Shown here: positions 1 to 15,226 of the stretch, one piece after another
Numbering within the stretch: position 1 is the first letter of the stretch
How the letters are laid out: every line of letters begins with the position of its first letter
Assembly (NCBI GenBank): GCA_028565635.1
Contig: JAOXYB010028112.1
Coordinates: 1 to 15,324 of the forward strand
Reading direction: 5' to 3'
From: Phoronis ovalis
Lineage: Eukaryota > Phoronida > Phoronidae
DNA length: 15,324 bases
Made by a program: the position numbers and the translations under genes
Notes under the pieces: generated by a model
The model's database searches: none
What the model was told of the DNA's origin: nothing
Seen by the model: only the letters and a program-made list of their open reading frames with translations

Positions 1-6264
<6,264 letters not shown>

Positions 6265-6401
6265 GATTACTAGCTACATAATCGTTAAATCACAAATATA
6301 TAAAGAAATTTCAAACCATCTTGTTTGACAACCTCAACATTTGGTTTTCTGTTTATGCACCAAAGTACACGTATAACTCGTACGCACAAAAATATAAACT
6401 T

Positions 6402-6407
6402 CACGTG
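6402..6407. promoter_or_regulatory. E-box CACGTG
   Basis: Palindromic CACGTG lies 138 bp upstream of the NKAIN ATG in the shared intergenic region. Such sites bind bHLH factors, and the ACGTG core also fits a hypoxia-response site. A six-base match alone is weak evidence. Confidence 0.25.
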
Positions 6408-6958
6408 TTCTGTTAAATGTATCTAATAATGGTTAGAAATCTGGGTTACACTAGGTGACATGGAATCTATGTTTATAACCGTTATAAGAGTGCGTGTCTT
6501 TGCTCATAATAATTATGTTAATAGATAGTGAGTGAAACCGTTAGGCCTGTTCACCCAAAAAGGTTTTATGCGGATGGACACAAACCGGAAGTTTATGTTG
6601 ATTATTCATCTCAAGAAAATGTCTTATAATGTGGCATAATTAGTCACGAAAAGCATTCTAGATGAGTTAGCTTTACTAATGTGTGAAGTTAATTATTATA
6701 CAGCAAATATTGCTATAGGCTGTCTATATTTTATTAAAGTTTATGTGGTCAGTTGAAAGTAGTGCTTTAGAGAAATACAGATTCGTTCCACTGCAAATGT
6801 GATACGAATTGTTAGCTTAAACATAATAACAAAACTGTAATGTTTCAAGTTTTATTTTATAGTATTTCACAGAATCGAACTATATCTCTTACTTTTTAGC
6901 AGCATACACATTTTGTGAATGACAATCAAACTGTGGCTGCAATCAGCTATATCTTAGA

Positions 6959-6969
6959 GCGCCCTCTAG
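6959..6969 (-). promoter_or_regulatory. CTCF-like motif
   Basis: On the minus strand the bases read CTAGAGGGCGC, which fits the SYAGRKGGCRS core of the bilaterian CTCF consensus at all eleven positions. The flanking upstream bases fit poorly. It lies between the divergent genes, about 160 bp from the ASPH start, in otherwise AT-rich sequence. Binding is an inference. Confidence 0.35.
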
Positions 6970-7112
6970 CCAGTGATAACACAATAGTACACATGCAATG
7001 CCTTGCAATGGTTATGTCATTCACAATCACAGTGTGAGAGTCAGTCGGGTCATTGCACAGAGCAGTGGTCGTTAGCTTAATTTAGTTAATGTATTATATA
7101 TACAGGGCTCAA

Positions 7113-7142
7113 ATGTTGTGTATGTTAAGCTATGGCGCATAA
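7113..7142 (+). other. upstream ORF overlapping the ASPH start
   Basis: An ATG at 7113 opens a nine-codon frame that ends with TAA at 7140-7142, out of frame with and overlapping the ASPH ATG at 7132. It also contains a second ATG (7122). If the mRNA starts upstream of 7113, this frame could reduce initiation at the ASPH start. It is irrelevant if transcription starts closer to the gene. Confidence 0.4.
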
Positions 7143-7189
7143 AAGAAGAAACGAAAAAACCGTGGTAGAAGCGAAATCAAAAATTTCAG
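7132..7189 (+). CDS. ASPH: ASPH exon 1
   Basis: Encodes MAHKRRNEKTVVEAKSKIS plus one base. It is a short basic cytosolic tail, as expected for a type II membrane protein. An in-frame TAA lies six bases upstream of the ATG, so this is the first possible Met in this exon. The donor is TCAG|GTATGT, phase 1. The tail has no recognisable family motif, so the assignment rests on phase, the start context and the divergent NKAIN neighbour; an alternative first exon elsewhere in intron 1 cannot be excluded. Confidence 0.75.
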
Positions 7190-10100
7190 GTATGTTCACC
7201 CGTGCCGACCGGGGCGGGAGTCATTTAAACTTTTACTTTTAATACATACTATTTAAAATTAGTTCAGACTTCAGAATTTTTTACCCGTATTATGCACCGG
7301 GACTATGCAGGTATGACATCATGATAGCATAGGGGTCATGGTCTTGTTCCAATACTCGATATAAAACCACTATTAAACTAGCCTAAAGCTTTGAGTAAAA
7401 ATACTGATTTTATCGATAATTTGGGCTACACTTTATAATATAATTTATAAATATGTTGGATGTAGGATCTATGTATGTAGCTCCGAAGCAATTAGTAAAT
7501 TAAATTTTGGCAGGAGATCTTGTAAATTTTAATTTACTTGGAATCACTATTAAGAATTTTAAATGTTAAAAAATCGACCTGTTGTTGTCTATATCGAGGA
7601 CATCATTTAAATACTCAACAGTACAAAAATTTGGTTTTTCAGAAAAGAAAGGTGAAACTATATTTTGGGTAGGCAAAAATTGTAAAACACCTGCACTAAA
7701 AACTTGTTATATTTGACATATCTATGCATTGCCAACCTAGTAAAGAAAGGGCTTCTACCAAATGCTTGAGCTTTACTGCTTCAAACTTAAATATTTTATG
7801 TATAATATTTATCTGGACCATTTTTTCAGGTGTATTAAAGTAGGGCAAATTACCACAACTGCTTGCATCTTATTTGAAATCTATAAAAAGACTTAAAAGG
7901 ATCTATTAGTCTAATAGATTATATGATTGAATTTATGCCTGATTAAACATTAGCTACAAATAATTTACATGCTTGACAAAAGCAGATCAGTTGTGCTTTT
8001 TTTAGAATTTGACTATTAACATTTGCAAATGTTCTCATTAAATGCTGGTTATAATTTGTTGTTCTCAGTTTTAGACAATGATCATAAGTTTTACATTTTC
8101 TTTGTGTAGTATAGAGAAGTCATTGAATTCAGTATCAATACATAACCATGGTGCAATACCATTATACAGTACAAAAGGCTATTCCAATTTTTTACAGTAT
8201 ATTACCTTACTAACTACATGAAGTTATACTTATAATAATATCAGCTAGTGGTTGTAAACGTTGGAATTCATGTAGTTTAGTAACCTCTGCCCATAACATT
8301 ACAACTCCAAATTATTTTTACCATGGCAATCTATTACACTAAAAACTTGAATTTTGCTTAATATTCATATTGATACAAAATCACATATACCAGGAAATTG
8401 ATGCTTGTCAAATACATTTCTCTAATAATAAAGTATATTTAACATTGTATTTTTTTAAGTCTGTTGGTAGTCATTTATTGTAACATTAAAATTGGTTGGG
8501 CTCTTCTATTGATATTTATCAAAGGATTAATAGATGGCTGCTTTCATTGCTATAGTACAGTGTTTGAGGTTCATTGCATTCATGGTGTGTGAATTGTCAT
8601 GAATACTCTGATGACTATATTACCAGTCTACAATAACATGTATATAGGGTGATATCCTTGAATGCAGAAGAGATGGGTAAAGTAAAACTAATGGCATTAG
8701 CAGTTTATTATATATAATATTTTATTTCATTATTGGATGATAACATCTGGCATATGTTTTTTATGAAATGGTATCTACTGATGTACTTATTGTAATCATT
8801 AGCAGTCAATACATTGATTGAAATATACCTGTTAGCATCATTTTTTTTATTGTATATCAATAAATGATTTTTAATTGATAATACTATATGTTATTAACTT
8901 TCTCAATAATTCTATTGCAATAAACTGTGTATGCATGTTCTGTCAAACTTTACATTTATTATCTATTGGTCAATAGTGGTTGCTTGCTATGGAAGCCCAG
9001 CTTACCTTTTTGTGTGAAAATATATTTTCGTTCACTCATTATTTTTAACTTCGGTATTTTCAGATTATTTATAATTTTCGTTTTTAAAAAATTAGCTCTG
9101 CTGCACATGTTATGTAATTTTCCATAGTTGGCAAGTTGTTCATTGACCTGTTATCATGTGTACTAAAAAAAAACTTTATACATGTAGGGGTATGTGTAAG
9201 GTATATTAAGCCATTTATTAACATTTGTAATGTATATTTATTTGAGTTTATTTTATACCACTGATTTTGATATAATATGTTGGACAAGTTGCCAAAAATT
9301 GTCTAACCTCTCACTTCTTCTTTTGACGAGTTTTCTAATTTTTATTTTCGATGAGTTGTCCAGTTCCCCAATTTTGGCATAGAGTCCATTCTTCAACCTT
9401 CAACTACATGTTTAGAGGGTTTCTTTTGGGCCATTAATGAGCATATTTTATTTGAGTGCCCCTTCTTCTGTGTTGGCTGAAGAATCACTTTTTTCTGAAT
9501 CAGCACTGGTGGCTTAAATCATTTTATAAGTGTATTTCTGTAGTTTTCATGTTAAAGCATAAACCTAGTTAAACTATTGTATTGAGTGGTCAAATTAGCA
9601 TTTTCAGTAAAAACATATTGAACTATAAGGTTATCTTTTAAAAGTAGAATTTTTATGCATTCATTGGTGTAAGAAAGGAATGATTTTCTTTAGTGTGCAA
9701 TCCCATACAAATCTTCAATTTTCAGTCAAAGATTTAGAAACTAGTAGCTGATCTATAGGATAAGTTTTTTTCATCCAAACATTGCATACAAGAATCCACA
9801 AGAATGCATCTGGAATAGTTATTTTTGGCACTATAAATTCTAATACATCTTGATAACTGGCTAAAATAAAGTGGAAAGACCTTTCTTTTGGTTGGAAAGG
9901 TTGGATTAACTCTTAAATATTCTGCCACAATGACGAAATAATTAGTTTGTTTGCAGTATGTTGTGTGGACTTTTGTAATCATGGTATTATAATGCCCGAC
10001 GGGACTTACATGTATGTTGAATACGGGTGGGTGTCACCCAAATAGGTCACTTTTTCACCGATAAATCCCTAAAAATGGGTACGCGTTTCACAGAAAATGT

Positions 10101-13100
10101 CCCTAAAAATGGGTAATTTTAAAGGTAGCGTTTCTGGGGAAGTTTTTCAAGAGAAAATCCTAAAAATGGATCCATTTTAGAGACCAAAAATCTCTAAATA
10201 ACTGGATATTTTAAGTTCGGACTGCACACTCCCATCTGAAAGTATGGTGAGAACCACACCCCCCCCCCCCCCCCGGTTATAATCTTTATTCTTATCAGAT
10301 ATTTAAATACATAATTACTGTAACAAAAAGGAAATCCTAGCTATAAATTAATACACTTGTATAAAGACAATTTTTAACATTAATTTTTTATACCGTAAAA
10401 CAACTGGATCGTGAAATAAATTCAAAATTAAATTAGGAAATACAAGGTAATCCACACCTTTTTACAGAATAAAAGAAGGGGACTAGACCCCTCAAACTAA
10501 ATATTTAAATTAGATATGGAAACAGGCACCTTTTGACAATTTATAAAAAAAGTGACAAGTAACATTCTCTATTGAACATGATAACCCAGCCCTGGTAAAA
10601 TATACTTACGCATGTTATTGAACTCTGAAGCACACAGATGTACTAACGTTTTCGTTGCCCAGGAACATCAAAGACAGTAGGCTAATAATGAAACTTTGTT
10701 AACATAATAAATGACTGCAATTCTATAGCTTACTCAGTCAGCGATTTTTTTCTAAAAAAAAAACAGCTCATTTTGATAAAGGTTGTACTACTAGTACATT
10801 ACATTACAGCAATAAATTGTGAACAAATAGAAGTGTCTGACTGTACTACCAAGTGTGTCATTCTGGCTACAGTTTTGAATTTTTGTGACTGCTCGTTTTT
10901 TATATTTTCTTGGCATTTTCAGATGTGAATGGTAACCAGAACATCAAGTTGAAATCAACCACTCCTGAACAGAAAACACTGAAAAGTCTTGCTGTAGTGT
11001 TAACCTTTGTTGTTCTGGTAGCATCAGTTTATTTGTCACTATTTTCGGAATGGTCGATAAGCACAAGTAAGAGCCTATACATTTTTTAATAAAAAGGTTT
11101 TCACGATGGTTTTCAATAATGCTTTTAAAAAGCTATTTAAAAAAATAAAGAGTTCCATTTTTGTCACTGAATATTATGATCAATGATGTAAAAATCCATA
11201 TAGATAAGGTTGAAATCCAAACATAGTATTCTTAAATCAAAGATGTAACCTGTAGGGCAGTTAATAATTTGTACTATAATCTGTTAAAACTTTGTAAATG
11301 TTAAGAATTCAAATGCAACTTATTAATGCATTTTTTCACGTAAATATTAAACAAATAAATCCACACCTACATACGTAAATTGTACAACTAGGCTGCAACA
11401 CTAGGATACCTGAGTTTAGATAATCCAGTGTGTGAAATGTTTAGATGTGATAAAAGATCATATATCTTAAAGAGTAATTAAATTTTGCAATTTCACAAAA
11501 CATAGTAATTGTTGTGTGGATGCTACTATGGGTCACATATTAGATATTGTTATGTAACTGAATTCTATTCTCAGATCAGGTGGACAAGGACTCCATGTCG
11601 CCAAAAGCAGAAAGCAAATTGCCAACTGAAAAAGTTGAAAAAGTAAAATCTAAAGTGTCATACAGCAAAGCTGGTATAACAAGCAAAACTGATAATGCCA
11701 TACGCAATGAACTAGATGCCGCTGAAAAACTGCTTAATCAGGTAAACATGACTTTTTATCATAAACATATCTGTTCCTGTTTCTACCTGTTACAGAGAAA
11801 TGCAGCTCATTTTGTGGTTTATTACATGTCACTGTGTATTGAAGAATAAACAAATTTCCACAACACCACAAAGTCGCATTAGTAAGTCGCAACTGGTAGT
11901 AATATTTGAAAAAGTTGGCCAGTGAATTTTGGTTTGGTCAAGAACAGGATAATTCATATGTATGAAGTGTTTTTTAATGTTTTAACACATTTCTAGAATA
12001 TATAATATACTTTTACTATTATATTTCATTATTTGCTGTATTTTATAAGGCTAGTTAAACAAGGGAATTGACATGTGTGTGCATCTTATTAAAACAAAAA
12101 AAATAAACTAAAAGCTCAAGCAAAGAACATGTTTTAGCACTGGATTGTTATTACTGTTGATTCATAACTTGATAGCACCATTAAATACCTTATAAAATGT
12201 TTGAATCTGCTTGAATTTCTAATTTCCAGTTATGAAGGTATCTTGCAGATAGTGTTTAATGCACCATTTCTATTGCAATACTGTTGAACCCAAATTTTGT
12301 ATGAGGTGGAAGAAAACTTTATTCACAAGATTCTGAATTTTGAGATAATTTATTCTCACTGTCTAGACATAACACATGCATATTGTAAAGTTGTCCACTG
12401 GAAATTAAATTTAAAACAAGGAGTGTGAGTTATAATATTCTTAATTCTCTTTTATACTTGGCTGGGGACATTCTGTTAAAAAAAATCTGTTTACTAGCAC
12501 TTGCAGTTTGTTAAATTTGTTGTTGTGCATTTTGGTTATAAACAGGGAAAAACTGAAGAAGCCAGAATAAAATTTAGCCAATTACTTAGCAAGTATCCTC
12601 ACAGTCCAAGGGGTCAATATGGTAAAGCAGTTGCTGTTGACAAACTAGCTGAAGAGAAAAAAAGCAATGTATTTTTGGAAAATGCCATGGAAGAATATCA
12701 GAAAGTATTGGATCTTCAAGTTGAAGTACCAAAAGAATTGTACTTGAACGCTGGGAGACGGTTAGCTGACAGACAAGAGTTTAGAGGTTTGTGATTTTTT
12801 ACTATCAGTAGTGGGACTTTGACATTTAATCTTACTTTTTGAATTCTTTGAATTTATTTTAATGAGGAAAGTATAATAATTAATATATAGTATAAACAAC
12901 ATCATTGGACATAGATGTTTTTTAATATTGTTATTACAGGATGGAATGAAAAAGTTGTTAAAACGTATCGAACCATGACAACGAAATATCCTGATGATTT
13001 GTCACTGAGAAATCAATTTGGTGTTAGCTTTTTAATGGTTGCCAACAATAAAGCAGCAAGGGCAGTCTTCCTACAGGTGCTATTATCTGTTACAAATTTG

Positions 13101-14134
13101 CAAACGTTTTCGGGATGTAAGTAAAAATTTGTCAGGTTAGTAGGTAGCAACTTGCCTTAATTGAATTATAGTAAATGATAATCTTAATAACAATGAAGAC
13201 CTTCTTAGATTATTATAGCTAGAAATGATGTCATACTTTTGATGAAATTTTTATGTAGGTGCTGGAGCAGGATCCTGACAATGGTTATGCCCAAATACAT
13301 TACGGCTTCATCCTAAAAACTGTTGATGATAACAGCAAAGATGCTATCCCATACATGTTGAATGGAATCAATAGTGGACATCCTGGTACAAGTGATGGTC
13401 GGTTTTACTTTCACCTTGGTGATGCTTATATGAGAATTGGTAAGATAAATGAGGTAGGAACAGTTCTGTTACAATGATAGTCTAATTGCAGGCAACTGGT
13501 CATGAACATAAACACTTCCAAAATGCTACGTGTTGTAAATGAACAGTTACACTGATTTCTGGCGGTAGCATGATTGTTCAAGCAAAACTTGGCAACCTGG
13601 GAACATTTTAATTTGCGACCAGTGCGCTTGGTTTGAATTTATTTATTTTGTGGATGTTTTCCAAATGTGACCAGATGTAACTTAAGTCATTATTACCATC
13701 TTTAAAGGGATAACAGGTGGCTGCTCGTTGGCTACAGAAGGGCTTACTTAATGCCATTGTTTCTGTTAATATGATATTTGGAAAATTACATTTGCTCCTT
13801 AAATTAATAAGCTAAGATTATACAGAATAAATACTGTAAAACAAAATATAAAGTAGCAGAGTTAGTGCTGCACAAACATTTTGCATATTAAACTCGGCAT
13901 TGTTAGGAGTCCGTAGCAACTGTACAGTTTACTCAAGTTTTCTTAAAATTCATGACGAAATTCACATCAACCCTAATTAAATTTCTTGTTCTGTAGTCCT
14001 ATGCAATTTATCAACAAGCAGCAGACAAAGGTTTGTTCCGGTCTAAGTGGCAAAGATCTCTCTACAATGTGGATCATCTTAAAGCACAGCCCTGGTGGAC
14101 TGTTGAAGAATCAATGTACAAGAAACATATTGAG
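7132..14134 (+). CDS. ASPH: aspartyl/asparaginyl beta-hydroxylase, N-terminal 360 residues (7 exons)
   Basis: Partial gene, join of 7132-7189, 10923-11066, 11575-11741, 12546-12786, 12940-13076, 13259-13453 and 13997-14134. ASPH is a type II ER membrane enzyme that hydroxylates Asp/Asn in EGF-like domains using Fe(II), oxygen and 2-oxoglutarate. Visible parts are a cytosolic tail (1-41), a signal anchor (about 42-60), a lysine-rich linker (about 68-106), a TPR-like helical region (about 109-330) and the conserved RSLYNV-LKAQPWW block (334-348). NELDAAEKL, KYPHSPRGQYGKA, LAEEKKSN, IHYGFILK and DGRFYFHLGD match vertebrate ASPH closely. All phases join without stops. The catalytic domain must lie right of the window. 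The long acidic luminal region of mammalian ASPH is missing from these exons. Confidence 0.95.
7211..7218 (+). promoter_or_regulatory. GC box after ASPH exon 1
   Basis: GGGGCGGG, an Sp/KLF-type site, lies 21 bp inside intron 1 in a short GC-rich island (CCGACCGGGGCGGGAG) within AT-rich sequence. It may be a downstream promoter element; this rests on the motif alone. Confidence 0.3.
8018..8033. repeat. 16-bp perfect palindrome with octamer-like halves
   Basis: AACATTTGCAAATGTT is its own reverse complement. Each half is one base from the POU-factor octamer ATGCAAAT, so it could be a symmetrical binding site. It lies in ASPH intron 1. Confidence 0.4.
8207..8283. repeat. inverted repeat, possible MITE relic
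   Basis: TTACTAACTACATGAA at 8207-8222 matches the reverse complement of 8267-8283 with one extra base. The arms flank a 44-bp AT-rich loop. No target-site duplication was found. Confidence 0.45.
10066..10205. repeat. degenerate ~34-bp minisatellite (CCCTAAAAATGGG)
   Basis: TCCCTAAAAATGGGTA occurs exactly at 10066-10081 and 10100-10115, a 34-bp spacing. Decayed copies follow at about 10158 (TCCTAAAAATGGA) and 10190 (CTCTAAATAACTGGA). Confidence 0.7.
10259..10274. repeat. poly-C tract
   Basis: Sixteen C in a row close the element at 9994-10276. The length may be polymorphic or affected by sequencing error. Confidence 0.9.
10923..11066 (+). CDS. ASPH: ASPH exon 2 (signal anchor)
   Basis: Encodes residues 20-67 plus one base. 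A polar, lysine-containing stretch ends in EQKTLKS, followed by the hydrophobic run LAVVLTFVVLVASVYLSLF (42-60) and then SEWSIST. This is a single signal-anchor helix with basic residues on the cytosolic side, as in ASPH, junctin and junctate, where this part is shared. The acceptor is TTTTCAG, the donor A|GTAAGA, phase 1 at both ends, so skipping the exon would keep the frame. Confidence 0.85.
11067..11574 (+). other. ASPH intron 2
   Basis: A 508-bp AT-rich intron, GTAAGA to TCTCAG. This is where exons for the long acidic luminal region of vertebrate ASPH would be expected. I see no Glu/Asp-rich open frame in it. Confidence 0.75.
11575..11741 (+). CDS. ASPH: ASPH exon 3 (Lys-rich linker and start of TPR region)
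   Basis: Encodes residues 68-123. Residues 68-106 are a charged linker with alternating Lys/Glu and Lys/Val (EKVEKVKSKV), similar in style to the KEKE stretches of junctin and triadin. Residues 107-123, up to NELDAAEKLLNQ, are the first TPR helix and match vertebrate ASPH strongly. The acceptor CAG at 11572-11574 fits phase; the next AG (11578-11579) would break the frame. The donor is CAG|GTAAAC, phase 0. The frame stays open for 36 codons into intron 3. Confidence 0.9.
11742..12545 (+). other. ASPH intron 3
   Basis: An 804-bp intron, GTAAAC to AAACAG. It begins with an open frame running on from exon 3 to a TAA at 11847-11849. The rest is AT-rich with no recognisable repeat or RNA. Confidence 0.8.
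12546..12786 (+). CDS. ASPH: ASPH exon 4 (TPR region)
   Basis: Encodes residues 124-203 plus one base. GKTEEARIKF, KYPHSPRGQYGKA, DKLAEEKKSN and ADRQEFR follow the vertebrate ASPH order. In vertebrates this helical region packs against the oxygenase domain and helps bind EGF-like substrate. The acceptor is AACAG. The donor G|GTTTGT is weak for an animal intron, but phase and similarity both require it. The open frame upstream (12501-12545) is intronic. Confidence 0.93.
12940..13076 (+). CDS. ASPH: ASPH exon 5 (TPR region)
   Basis: Encodes residues 204-249, GWNEKVVKTYRTM through RAVFLQ. It contains KYPDDLSLRNQFGVSFL, equivalent to the vertebrate FPNDTSLKNDLGVGYLL stretch, a TPR helix pair. 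It starts in phase 1, completing a Gly codon with the last base of exon 4, and ends in phase 0 at CAG|GTGCTA, a non-optimal donor. Confidence 0.92.
13259..13453 (+). CDS. ASPH: ASPH exon 6 (TPR region, GRFYFHLGD)
   Basis: Encodes residues 250-314, VLEQDPDNGYAQIHYGFILK through RIGKINE. It holds the strongly conserved HYGFILK and PGTSDGRFYFHLGD (291-304) motifs of the ASPH TPR region. The acceptor is ATGTAG and the donor GAG|GTAGGA, both phase 0. A better-looking donor (G|GTAAGA at 13439/13440) would shift the frame into exon 7 and is rejected. Confidence 0.94.
13454..13996 (+). other. ASPH intron 6
   Basis: A 543-bp intron, GTAGGA to TCTGTAG. No repeat or alternative exon was recognised. Confidence 0.8.
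13997..14134 (+). CDS. ASPH: ASPH exon 7 (end of TPR, QPWW block)
   Basis: Encodes residues 315-360, SYAIYQQAADKGLFRSKWQ then RSLYNVDHLKAQPWW and TVEESMYKKHIE. The RSLYN-x-LKAQPWW block is nearly invariant in ASPH and lies just before the catalytic double-stranded beta-helix domain. The acceptor is TCTGTAG and the donor GAG|GTAATC, phase 0. The following exon was not found before the right edge. Confidence 0.95.
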
Positions 14135-14154
14135 GTAATCTATACTACTAAATC

Positions 14155-14460
14155 TTGAGTGTCCGTCTGTCTGTCTATCTGTCTGTCTGTCTGTCACTCT
14201 TTCCACCAAATATCTTCACTACTATTACATGTAGAATCATGATCTTGTCACACATGGTAGGTATCGACGATGGCTCGGGTTCCTCAAATTTTGGGGTCAA
14301 CGGTATCATATTTAATGGGGCATTTTTGAAACTATTGCATCATTATTTTTTGCAAATGAGAGTCACGTGAACATGTCTGAACTCGGCCATATGTGACCTA
14401 CATCTCTATCAAGATCTGTGGTTTACCACGGGTGCCGTCTAGTAGTAACAGAATTCTGTA
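14155..14460. repeat. TCTG microsatellite with attached dispersed-repeat-like sequence
   Basis: TCTG units with one ATCT interruption run from 14161 to 14194, 26 bp after the exon 7 donor. The following 250 bp are less AT-rich than the surroundings and hold GGTAGGTATCGACGATGGCT and end near ACGGGTGCCGTCTAG. The style resembles microsatellite-anchored dispersed repeats of marine invertebrates, by recollection. Its right boundary is a guess. Confidence 0.4.
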
Positions 14461-15143
14461 TCTAGTATAAGTATTAAACCAAAGATGCTTGCTTTTGCAG
14501 TTTAGTCAAAGTTTCTAAACTTCATCACAAGAGGGCATTAGAACCAAAACTTCAATATTACAATGTAAGATACCAATCACATTTTGCAAGAAAAATGAGA
14601 AATGTTTAAAGTAACTGCAATAACCTCACGTATCCAACAAGGGCATCAAACCCTTTTCCTCGTACGATTTATGTAGGGATGGTATGTCGGAGGAACATGG
14701 ATGACACAAATAATACACCTCATAACTTATACATGTCATATCCAAACAAAAATATTCAACTAAAGTATGCTTAGAAACACTGTGGAACTTGACCTTTTTT
14801 GTTCTGCCGCTCCTTAACCTTTTGCAAAGCACATTTTGTTTACATATCTAAACCCCGGCTTGCCACTGTCTCAGTCTAGTTGGTATCCAGTGTGATCTAA
14901 AATACACAGTGTCTGTGTTATATATATTTTAGCATTACAGAAAATATTCAAAATCAAGTATTACGGAAACGAATGTAAAATCAATGCAGTCTTTGCTGCC
15001 AACGCAATCCCCCAAAACAGCGTCGGTACATGTCAATACTGACTGCATCATCTTTTCGATTGCGTCCACCAGATGTCATCAGGAGGAACTTGTGGTTTAG
15101 GGAGTGTATTTCTTTAAAGATATTAGGGATCATCTCAAAAGTT

Positions 15144-15226
15144 ATCTCACTAACCCCAAACGTATAGCGTTTAAGATAGGAATTACCCCCACCCCCCCTG
15201 GTCAAACGTAGGGGGGTTAGTGAGAT
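15144..15226. repeat. inverted repeat with GC-rich loop
   Basis: ATCTCACTAACCCC at 15144-15157 is matched exactly by its reverse complement at 15213-15226, and AAACGTA next to each arm extends the similarity imperfectly. The loop carries a C-rich tract (ACCCCCACCCCCCC) and is opposed by GGGGGG. It may be one end of a mobile element or a fold-back element. Confidence 0.55.

Larger units (their letters stand above)
6265..7131. promoter_or_regulatory. shared divergent promoter region of NKAIN and ASPH
   Basis: These 867 bp separate the two divergent start codons and must hold the 5' UTRs or promoters of both genes, unless either has an upstream non-coding exon. I see an E-box CACGTG at 6402-6407, a CTCF-like motif at 6959-6969, an 11-bp inverted pair (6913-6923 with 7016-7026) around it, and GTTAGCTTAA twice (6811-6820 and 7071-7080). 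A TATATATA run at 7095-7102 is close to the ASPH start and may simply be AT-rich sequence. Transcription starts cannot be placed from sequence alone. Confidence 0.6.
9994..10276. mobile_element. small repeat element with 7-bp flanking duplication
   Basis: The 283-bp segment starts GCCCGACGGG and ends in C16GG. It is flanked on both sides by TTATAAT (9987-9993 and 10277-10283), a candidate target-site duplication. The interior has a degenerate minisatellite with core TCCCTAAAAATGGGTA. Its right end (about 10211-10274) resembles the CTGCACAC module of the element in NKAIN intron 1. The terminal inverted repeats are poor, and no protein is encoded, so its class is unknown. Confidence 0.5.
7190..10922 (+). 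other. ASPH intron 1
   Basis: A 3.7-kb AT-rich intron from GTATGT to TTTTCAG. It holds a GC box near its start (7211-7218), a 16-bp palindrome (8018-8033), an inverted repeat (8207-8283), a repeat element (9994-10276) and otherwise no recognised feature. Short open frames at 8927-9287 and 9734-9982 resemble no known protein. An alternative first exon, as used by mammalian ASPH isoforms, could be hidden here but none was recognised. Confidence 0.75.

Noticed and set aside
7095-7102. TATA box for ASPH
   Set aside because: A start about 30 bp downstream would fall almost on the ATG, and TATATATA is common in this AT-rich DNA.
8927-9287. Two hydrophobic open frames of about 66 residues
   Set aside because: Hydrophobic residues are expected from T-rich DNA; no conserved motif or splice context.
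9284-9400. Weak inverted similarity between GCCAAAAATTG and CCAATTTTGGC
   Set aside because: The match is short and AT-rich, with no flanking duplication or extended arms.
11578-11580. Alternative acceptor AG five bases into ASPH exon 3
   Set aside because: Its use would shift the frame; the AG at 11573-11574 restores the frame that matches ASPH.
13440-13445. GTAAGA as alternative donor for ASPH exon 6
   Set aside because: It would join to exon 7 in the wrong frame; the GTAGGA donor at 13454 keeps frame and family alignment.
14921-14985. Possible next ASPH exon after ATTACAG at about 14934-14940
   Set aside because: The translated sequence does not resemble the expected helix before the oxygenase domain, so it was not called.
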